NCBI GenBank assembly: GCA_964624465.1
Contig: CAZUZD010000310.1
Location: 1 to 7,086 of the forward strand
Source of the DNA: CAZUZD01 sp964624465
GTDB lineage: Bacteria; Planctomycetota; Planctomycetia; Isosphaerales; Isosphaeraceae
DNA length: 7,086 bases
Direction: 5' to 3'
Shown: one piece after another, positions 1-4,887 of the stretch
Layout of the letters: each line of letters opens with the position of its first letter
Position numbering within the stretch: position 1 is the stretch's first letter
Notes under the pieces: model-generated
The model's input: the letters and a program-made list of their open reading frames with translations, nothing else
Told to the model about the DNA's origin: nothing
The model's database searches: none
Translations under genes and position numbers: made by a program

Positions 1-105
1 GGGCCCCGCCCCGCCGGGGGGGGGGGGGCGGGACCCACCCCCGGCGGGGCGCCCCCCGCGGGGGGGGGCCCCCGCCGGGGCCCCCCCCGGCGGGCGCCCC
101 CCCGC
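1..105. other. Low-complexity G/C tract at window edge
   Basis: This stretch is almost entirely runs of G and C, including a run of about 13 G around positions 16-28 and several runs of 7-9 G or C. It lies just past the stop of the arylsulfatase B-like gene. Short self-complementary segments abound; for example 65-72 pairs with 77-84 around a CGCC loop. No reading frame or recognisable family is visible. The composition is far more extreme than the rest of the window, so a poorly resolved contig end is the likeliest explanation. A real G/C-rich structured 3' region that broke the assembly is the alternative. Confidence 0.7.
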
Positions 106-154
106 CACCCTGGCACCAGTTCGACCCGTGATGCCGATCGCCCGGCGACCGGAG

Positions 155-1630
155 TCAACGACCCGGCAAGGCGGGCTTCTCGTGCGGCAGACCGCCATCG
201 TCGATGTCGAAATCGGGGTCGAACAGGGTGCCGCTCTGGGCGCCGAGGAACGAGGGCTGGGCCTTGATCCACTCGCTCGGCTTCATCTGCCGGGCGTAAG
301 CGATCAGGCGGTCGTTGAGGTCCTTGACGATCTCGGGATGCTGTTCGGCGACGTTCGTCGTCTCCCCGGGGTCGTCCGCGAGGTTGTAGAGTTCGGTCTT
401 CCCCGGGAACGTGGCCATCCTGAAGAGTTTCCAGTCCCCCTTGCGGATCGAGCCCCGGATGGCCTCGACGTTCACGAGGATCTCCTCGTGCGGAGAGGGC
501 TTCCCCTCGGCCAGGGTGGCCCACATGTCCTTGCCATCGAACGGGTGGTCGGCACGGCCCTGACCGCCCGCGAGCGTCACGAGGGTCGGCATCACGTCGA
601 CCATCGCCAGCGGCTCGTTCACGACGGCGGGCTTGAGCTTGCCGGGCCAGTTGACGAACGCCGGGACCCGGACGCCGCCCTCGTAGAGCGAGCCCTTGCC
701 CGCACGGAACTTGCCGTTCGAGGCGGGCGGCTTCTCGCCGAGGCCGACGCCGCCGCTCTCCTTGCGGTCCTCCTCGGAGCGGGCACCGGTGGCGAACAGG
801 GGGTTGGTGGCGCCGCCGTTGTCGCTCGCGAAGACGATGAGCGTGTTCTCGCGGAGCCCCTTCTTTTCGAGGGCCGCGACGACCCGGCCGACCTGTTCGT
901 CGAGGGCCGTGATCATGCCCGCGTACTCCCGTCGCTTCTCATTCGGCAGCGCGGCATAGCGATCCGAATACGCCTTCGGGACCTGGTAGGGGGAGTGGGC
1001 GGCCAGCGAGGCGAAATAGAGGAAGAATGGCTTGGTCGCGTCCTGGGCCTCGATCAGCTTGACCGCCTCGTCCCCGATGAGGGTCGTGTAGTAGCCGTCT
1101 TCCTGGAAGAACTTCCCGTTTCGCTGCCAGTCGACGAGCCCACCCCGCTCCTTGGTGAAGTAGTCGACCTCGCCGACGAGGTTGCCGTAGAAGTGGTCGA
1201 AGCCCCGGTTCTGCGGCCAGTACTTCTGGTCCGCGTGGCCGAGATGCCACTTGCCCACCATGTAGGTCTGGTAGCCGGACTCCTTCAGGGCCTGGGGGAG
1301 CGTCCGCTCGTCGGTCGGCAGGCCGTAGCGGTGGCTCGGGAAGATCACGAGCGTCTGGAGGCCGTGCCGGATGGGGTAGCGACCCGTCATCAGGGCGGCC
1401 CGCGAGGGGGTGCAGACGGGCATCCCGTAGAACGACTCGAGTCGGACCCCCGAGGTGGCCAGCCTGTCGAGGTTCGGGGTCTGCACCTCCCCGCCGCGAT
1501 AGCCCAGGTCCGCGTTGCCGAGGTCGTCGGCCATGATGAAGACGATGTTCGGCCGGTCCGCAGCCTCGGCACGACCGACGCCGAAGATCAGCAGGCCCAG
1601 GGGAATCAGTAGTGACGGCCACCGCTTCAT
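155..1630 (-). CDS. Exported arylsulfatase B-like sulfatase (formylglycine type)
   Basis: This 491-residue protein belongs to the type I (formylglycine-dependent) sulfatases, which hydrolyse sulfate esters. Residues 1-23 form a classic Sec signal: basic MKRW, a hydrophobic core, and an AEA cleavage site before ADRPN. The metal-binding pair D35-D36 is followed 38 residues later by the activation motif CTPSR at 73-77, whose C73 would be converted to formylglycine. GKWHLG supplies K127 and H129, the AAHSP segment supplies H212, SDNGG gives metal ligands D270-N271, and K312 lies in the GKGSLYEGGVR segment. Spacing and wording (CTPSR, LTGRYPIRHGLQ, KWHLG, RGFDHFYG) resemble animal arylsulfatase B (N-acetylgalactosamine-4-sulfatase) and its I/J relatives, so a sulfated glycan is plausible as substrate, though unproven. 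The start at 1630 is chosen because the signal peptide begins there and a GGAG site sits 8 nt upstream; the open frame continues to 2017 but that extension looks non-coding. No maturation enzyme is nearby. Confidence 0.95.
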   Translation of the reverse strand: MKRWPSLLIPLGLLIFGVGRAEAADRPNIVFIMADDLGNADLGYRGGEVQTPNLDRLATSGVRLESFYGMPVCTPSRAALMTGRYPIRHGLQTLVIFPSHRYGLPTDERTLPQALKESGYQTYMVGKWHLGHADQKYWPQNRGFDHFYGNLVGEVDYFTKERGGLVDWQRNGKFFQEDGYYTTLIGDEAVKLIEAQDATKPFFLYFASLAAHSPYQVPKAYSDRYAALPNEKRREYAGMITALDEQVGRVVAALEKKGLRENTLIVFASDNGGATNPLFATGARSEEDRKESGGVGLGEKPPASNGKFRAGKGSLYEGGVRVPAFVNWPGKLKPAVVNEPLAMVDVMPTLVTLAGGQGRADHPFDGKDMWATLAEGKPSPHEEILVNVEAIRGSIRKGDWKLFRMATFPGKTELYNLADDPGETTNVAEQHPEIVKDLNDRLIAYARQMKPSEWIKAQPSFLGAQSGTLFDPDFDIDDGGLPHEKPALPGR

Positions 1631-1638
1631 GTGAGTCG

Positions 1639-1642
1639 CTCC
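1639..1642 (-). promoter_or_regulatory. Shine-Dalgarno site of the ARSB-like sulfatase
   Basis: On the minus strand GGAG occurs 8 nt upstream of the ATG at 1630. It supports that start over upstream in-frame codons, because the following residues form a proper signal peptide. Confidence 0.6.
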
Positions 1643-1817
1643 GCATGGGCCCGGCGGGCGAACTTCGGCCAATCCGAATCCGAACGCGGGTCGGTTCTGC
1701 CGCATGGCTGCCACGACGAAGCCAGGAGGGCATCTTCCGGGGTTCGCCTTCTCCACGCAATGAACCGCATCAGAACGCGGGTCGATCGCGCCCGTGGACC
1801 ATCGATCGCCCGGCCAC

Positions 1818-1870
1818 GCCCAGCCCGGGCGCCTGAGGGCGGCGTCGCTGGCCTCCGTTCCACCCGGGGC
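1818..1870. repeat. Dispersed intergenic repeat, copy 1
   Basis: The sequence matches 4678-4730 over 53 bp: the first 36 bp (1818-1853) are identical and the remaining 17 differ at three positions (1854, 1859, 1862). The unit carries a nested fold. CCAGC at 1820-1824 pairs with GCTGG at 1847-1851, and inside it CGCC (1830-1833) pairs with GGCG (1838-1841) around a TGAG tetraloop. It has the same orientation as copy 2, and both lie 3' of a minus-strand gene and 5' of a sulfatase gene. It is not part of any recognised gene. A REP-like or MITE-like dispersed element is the best description; the two copies seen here cannot show whether it is mobile. Confidence 0.75.
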
Positions 1871-1878
1871 TCCGTCGA

Positions 1879-1930
1879 GGCCCTCGCGGACCTGCCGGAG
1901 ATCTTGGGGAGGATCTCCGGCACGAGGGCC
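1879..1930 (-). terminator. Long bulged hairpin after the AtsA-type sulfatase; possible terminator
   Basis: Two stacked perfect stems are visible. The outer GGCCCTCG (1879-1886) pairs with CGAGGGCC (1923-1930), and the inner TGCCGGAGATC (1893-1903) pairs with GATCTCCGGCA (1912-1922). The loop is 8 nt (1904-1911) and six unpaired bases (1887-1892) lie on one side only, giving 19 base pairs in all. It starts 80 nt past the stop codon of the 2011-4362 gene. No T-run follows on the minus strand, so a classical intrinsic terminator is not demonstrated; mRNA 3'-end protection or a structured RNA element are alternatives. Confidence 0.45.
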
Positions 1931-2010
1931 CGGCCAGGAACCGCCGCCCGACGGGTCGCGTCGAGCAGCGGTTCGGCATCGTGGCGAGCGTCGGAACGCA
2001 GACGGCTGGA

Positions 2011-4362
2011 TCACCACAGCTCGACGGTCGCCTTCGCGATCGTCCCGCTGAACGGGAACGGGGCGCGGGCGGCGTACGCGGGCGAGACGGGCGAGCCGAG
2101 GTCGACGCCGATGTCCAGCGTCTCGCTCGCGGTGAAGGCCCCCGGCACCGTCCGCGGCACGGTCGTCCGGCCGACCTCCTGGCCGTCCACCTTCAGCACC
2201 ACCTCGGCCGCGGCCCCCGGCCTGGCGATCGTCTCCTCGACCTCGATGGTGTGCTGGCCAGGCGCGAGTGCGGCCGCGCTCCTGGCCGTGGTCCGCTCGA
2301 TGATGAGCATGTTGTATTCGTACACGAGGCGTCCCTCGTCCATGTACAGGGCCACGCCGCCGCTGGCACCGCCCAGCGCGTAGAGGACCCCGGAGGCCCC
2401 GGCACCCACCTCGACGTCGAGGGCGACGTGGTTACTCCGTTTGCCGAGGCCGGGGGCGGCGAACTCCGGCATCCGGGTGGTCGTGGCGTCGAACCGCCAG
2501 GACCGGTACGGGCTCGCGATGACGTCCTCGGGGTGGAAGCGGGTCCAGAGCCCCCCGCCGATGGGGAACGCCTGGTTCGCCTTCGCCTCGGCCAGGAACA
2601 GCGCCTTGAGCTCGGCGAGCTTCTGCGGCTCCCTGGCGGCGAGGTCCTCGGCCTGGGAGAAGTCCTTCGACAGGTCGTACAGCTCCCAGACGTCCTGGTC
2701 CGCGTCCCACCCCTTCAGGCGGGCGGCGGTGCTCGGCGTGTCCCACGGCACGAAGGGGCCAAACGTGCCGGCGAACCAGCCGTCGCGATAGACGCCACGG
2801 CTGGCGTTGTTCTCGAAGTACTGCGTCCGCTTGCGGCCGGGGGCCTTCGCGTCGGCGAAGGCGTACGCCAGGCTCACGCCGTCCAGGGGGTCCTGCTTGA
2901 AGCCGTTGACCGACGAGGGGGGCGTGATCCCGATGACCTCGTAGAGCGTCGGCACGACGTCGTTGACGTGATGGAACTGCGCCCGCGGCGTCGGGTCCGG
3001 CTTGATCCCCTTCGGCCAGGAGACGACCATCGGGTTGCGGGTGCCGCCGAAGTGGGCCGCGACGAGCTTGGTGGAGCGGAACGGCGTGCTGCCGGCCCAC
3101 GCCCAGCCGGCGTGATACATGTTGTCGACCTTCGGGGAGCCGAGGGCCGGTAGCCCGCCGAGCTTCGCGAGGGCGTCCTGCTGCTGCTCGATGGTATTGG
3201 CGATGTTGTTCTGGGCGAGCAGCTCGCTGATGCTCCCCTTCTGGCCCTCGGCGCTCGACCCGTTGTCGCCCCAGACGTAGAGGATGAGCGTGTTGTCGCG
3301 GAGGCCGAGCTCCTCGAGCCCGTCCACGAGCTTGCCGACCTGCGCGTCGGTGTGCTCGACGAACCCGGCGAACACCTCCATCAGGCGCCGCTGGAACGGC
3401 CGCTCCGATTCGGGGATGCTGTCCCACGAGGCCATGGTGTCGGCCCTGGGCGTCAGCTTCGTCTCGGCCGGGATCCAGCCAAGCTGCTTCTGACGGGCGA
3501 AGACCCGCTCGCGATACTGGTCCCAGCCGTCGTCGAACTTCCCCTTGTACTTGTTGGCCCACTCGGGAAAGACGTGGTGCGGGCCGTGGGCCCCGCCAGG
3601 GGCCCAGTACATCAGGAACGGCTGGTCGGGCGAGAACGCCTGGTGCCGCTTCACCCAGGCCAGCCCTTTCTCGGCCATGTCCTCGGTCAGGTGGTACTTC
3701 TCGTCGTGCGGCGGCTCGACCGGGTTGAGGTTCTCGTACAGCCGCGGTTCCCACTGCGAGGTCTCGCCCGCGAGGAATCCGTAGAAGTAATCGAACCCGT
3801 GCCCGGTCGGCCAGCGGTCGAACGGCCCCATCGCGGTCGTCTGGTTGGCGGGCGTGTTGTGCCACTTGCCGAAAGCCGCCGACTTGTAGCCGTAGTGGTG
3901 CAGGGTCTCGGCGACCGTGGCCGAGGTCTTCGGGATGATGCCCGTGTAGCCGTCGAAGTCGGAGGCGCGCTCGGCGATGGTGCCGTTGCCCACCCGGTGA
4001 TGGTTACGCCCGGTCAGCAGGGCCGCCCGGGTCGGCGAGCAGATCGAGGTCGTGTGGAAGCCGTTGAACGCGATGCCTGTATCCCGCAGCCGGGTCAGCG
4101 TCGGCGTGTGGACCTCGCCCCCGAACGTGTCCGGCACGCCGAAACCCACGTCGTCGATGAGCACGATCAGCACGTTGGGCGCGCCCGGCCTGAGCCGCTC
4201 GGGGGCCTTCCGCCACTTCATCGTCGACTGCTGGAGCGTCGGGCCGGCGACGCTCGCCGTCGGGACCGGCGGGAACGGCAGCACCGGGCCGTCGTCGCCC
4301 GCCGCGGGGGGTGCCAGCGCCAGCAGCAGTCCGCACAGGGCGGAGCCGACCAGGGGATTCAT
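2011..4362 (-). CDS. Exported AtsA/PAS-type arylsulfatase with C-terminal beta domain
   Basis: This 783-residue type I sulfatase belongs to the group typified by Pseudomonas aeruginosa arylsulfatase AtsA and the longer mycobacterial AtsD-like enzymes. Residues 1-22 look like a secretion signal, though the n-region lacks basic residues. Metal ligands D70-D71 are followed 38 residues later by CSPTR (108-112), with C108 as the formylglycine precursor. The LTGRNHHRVGNGT stretch is typical of this group. GKWH gives K166 and H168, GGAHGP gives H259, WGDNG gives D366-N367, and PFRSTK gives K432. The catalytic domain ends near residue 590. About 190 further residues (from FPIGGGLWTRF) are rich in beta-strand-like segments with LYALGGASGGVALY and a terminal FSGTIAKATVELW; they resemble the beta-sandwich tail seen in long members of this family. 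The start at 4362 is the only ATG that directly precedes a signal-like segment; the frame extends to a TTG at 4416. The ribosome-binding site is weak (GGGA, 9 nt upstream). Substrate is unknown. Confidence 0.95.
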   Translation of the reverse strand: MNPLVGSALCGLLLALAPPAAGDDGPVLPFPPVPTASVAGPTLQQSTMKWRKAPERLRPGAPNVLIVLIDDVGFGVPDTFGGEVHTPTLTRLRDTGIAFNGFHTTSICSPTRAALLTGRNHHRVGNGTIAERASDFDGYTGIIPKTSATVAETLHHYGYKSAAFGKWHNTPANQTTAMGPFDRWPTGHGFDYFYGFLAGETSQWEPRLYENLNPVEPPHDEKYHLTEDMAEKGLAWVKRHQAFSPDQPFLMYWAPGGAHGPHHVFPEWANKYKGKFDDGWDQYRERVFARQKQLGWIPAETKLTPRADTMASWDSIPESERPFQRRLMEVFAGFVEHTDAQVGKLVDGLEELGLRDNTLILYVWGDNGSSAEGQKGSISELLAQNNIANTIEQQQDALAKLGGLPALGSPKVDNMYHAGWAWAGSTPFRSTKLVAAHFGGTRNPMVVSWPKGIKPDPTPRAQFHHVNDVVPTLYEVIGITPPSSVNGFKQDPLDGVSLAYAFADAKAPGRKRTQYFENNASRGVYRDGWFAGTFGPFVPWDTPSTAARLKGWDADQDVWELYDLSKDFSQAEDLAAREPQKLAELKALFLAEAKANQAFPIGGGLWTRFHPEDVIASPYRSWRFDATTTRMPEFAAPGLGKRSNHVALDVEVGAGASGVLYALGGASGGVALYMDEGRLVYEYNMLIIERTTARSAAALAPGQHTIEVEETIARPGAAAEVVLKVDGQEVGRTTVPRTVPGAFTASETLDIGVDLGSPVSPAYAARAPFPFSGTIAKATVELW

Positions 4363-4385
4363 GCGGGTCCATCCCGTTCGAGGGT

Positions 4386-4417
4386 GCAACCGACCGTTGC
4401 CGCAGACTCGTCGCAAC
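4386..4417. promoter_or_regulatory. GCAAC/GTTGC dyad upstream of the AtsA-type sulfatase
   Basis: GCAAC (4386-4390) and GTTGC (4396-4400) form a perfect 5-5-5 inverted repeat, and a third half-site GCAAC lies at 4413-4417. The cluster is 24-55 nt upstream of the ATG at 4362, where an operator or leader structure could sit. With 5-bp arms chance occurrence is quite possible. Confidence 0.25.
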
Positions 4418-4428
4418 GCGGCATTCCG

Positions 4429-4454
4429 ATGTAAAATTGACAGAGAACATAATC
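4429..4454 (-). promoter_or_regulatory. AT-rich promoter-like patch upstream of the AtsA-type sulfatase
   Basis: This is the only A/T-rich stretch in the 525-bp gap and lies 67-92 nt before the sulfatase start. On the minus strand it reads GATTATGTTC followed by CAATTTTACAT, which could hold a -10 element such as TATGTT. I found no matching -35 at ideal spacing. On the plus strand the same patch contains TTGACA (4437-4442) with a poor -10 (TGTCAT) 17 nt later. Direction is therefore uncertain. Confidence 0.2.
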
Positions 4455-4555
4455 GTCGATGTCATGCAGATTTTCCAGGCTCTCCCCCGGCCGCGCGGGG
4501 TCGAGTCCGCCCCACCCCCCGTCGGGCCGCGACCGGGAGACTGTCCTCGGCGTTC

Positions 4556-4696
4556 GTGGCGATCGCGGTTCACTTCCCGATGCCGACGGTGCCAGGCCCG
4601 AGCTTCGACCTCTCCGGCGCCCGGCAGACCCCGCTCCGGCACGCCTGGCTCGCCGAGCACTTCCCCCAGCCCGCCGAGCCCAGCCCGGGCGCCTGA
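4556..4696 (+). pseudogene. Possible gene remnant, coding-like, unknown family
   Basis: The frame ending in TGA at 4694-4696 reads VAIAVHFPMPTVPGPSFDLS and then continues through ARQTPLRHAWLAEHFPQP to the stop. Nearly every third codon position here is G or C, while second positions are clearly lower, which is the pattern expected of real coding sequence in this GC-rich genome and unlike the Arg/Ala-rich translations of the surrounding gap. It would be 46 residues from the GTG at 4556 or 38 from the ATG at 4580. Neither start has a good ribosome-binding site. The last codons (PSPGA) fall inside repeat copy 2. A C-terminal fragment of a lost gene is the likeliest reading; a small real gene or chance are alternatives. 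I do not recognise the family. Confidence 0.25.
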
Positions 4697-4730
4697 GGGC
4701 GGCGTCGCTGGCCACCGTCCCGCCCGGGGC
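4678..4730. repeat. Dispersed intergenic repeat, copy 2
   Basis: This is the second copy of the 53-bp unit at 1818-1870, in the same orientation, with 36 identical bases at its left end and three substitutions in the rest. It can form the same nested fold: CCAGC at 4680-4684 with GCTGG at 4707-4711, enclosing CGCC/GGCG around TGAG. Similarity stops sharply at 4677 on the left and fades after 4730 on the right. It lies 157 nt past the stop of the thioredoxin-like gene. Confidence 0.75.
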
Positions 4731-4787
4731 GCCTGGCCTTCCCGTAGCAAACAGACAAAAACCAACGCACAGACGCTCTCATTCCCT

Positions 4788-4810
4788 CCCGGTTGCCTCC
4801 CGCAACCGGG
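4788..4810 (-). terminator. Hairpin after the thioredoxin-like gene; possible terminator
   Basis: CCCGGTTGC (4788-4796) pairs perfectly with GCAACCGGG (4802-4810) around a 5-nt loop. It begins 77 nt past the stop codon at 4888. On the minus strand the bases directly after the stem are not T-rich; a TTTTT run appears only about 30 nt further on (4756-4760). A terminator is plausible but not canonical. Confidence 0.4.
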
Positions 4811-4887
4811 TCAGGACGGGGCTCCGTGAAGTCAGGCAGCCGCCCGCTCTGGGGGTGGCAGACCATCGGTCGCGAGTGGCTGTCTTC

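Larger units (their letters stand above)
1631..2010. other. Intergenic region between the two sulfatases
   Basis: The 380-bp gap has no convincing gene. Open frames across it on both strands are Arg/Pro/Ala-rich translations of GC-rich DNA, without initiation signals or recognisable motifs. It holds, in the direction of transcription, a long bulged hairpin (1879-1930), one copy of a 53-bp repeat (1818-1870), and a 12-bp direct repeat GAACGCGGGTCG at 1682-1693 and 1773-1784. I could not identify a convincing promoter for the ARSB-like gene, but the distance from the upstream stop and the intervening hairpin suggest it has its own. Confidence 0.6.
4363..4887. other. Intergenic region between thioredoxin-like gene and AtsA-type sulfatase
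   Basis: The 525-bp gap contains, in the direction of minus-strand transcription: a 9-bp hairpin (4788-4810), repeat copy 2 (4678-4730), a coding-like plus-strand stretch (4556-4696), an AT-rich patch (4429-4454) and a GCAAC/GTTGC dyad (4386-4417). Apart from the possible remnant, the open frames on both strands look like uninterrupted GC-rich noise. No RNA gene was recognised. Confidence 0.55.

Noticed and set aside
128..1612. 494-residue open frame on the plus strand
   Set aside because: It is antisense to the ARSB-like sulfatase. The composition is Arg/Val/Glu/Leu-rich with no motif, as expected of a mirror frame of GC-rich coding DNA.
1631..2017. Upstream extension of the ARSB-like sulfatase to 2017
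   Set aside because: The extra 129 residues are low-complexity, include a translated intergenic repeat and would bury the signal peptide inside the protein.
1981..3153. 390-residue plus-strand open frame
   Set aside because: Antisense to the AtsA-type sulfatase, low-complexity Arg/Gly/Val translation, no plausible start signal.
2432..3865. 477-residue minus-strand open frame
   Set aside because: It is a +1-shifted reading of the sulfatase gene, with Arg/Ala/Pro-rich translation; the sulfatase frame carries all family motifs without interruption.
3352..4434. 360-residue plus-strand open frame
   Set aside because: Also antisense to the sulfatase catalytic domain and motif-free.
4437..4465. 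Plus-strand TTGACA with a -10-like TGTCAT at 17 bp
   Set aside because: The -10 is poor and transcription would run antisense into the thioredoxin-like gene; kept only as part of an undirected AT-rich patch.
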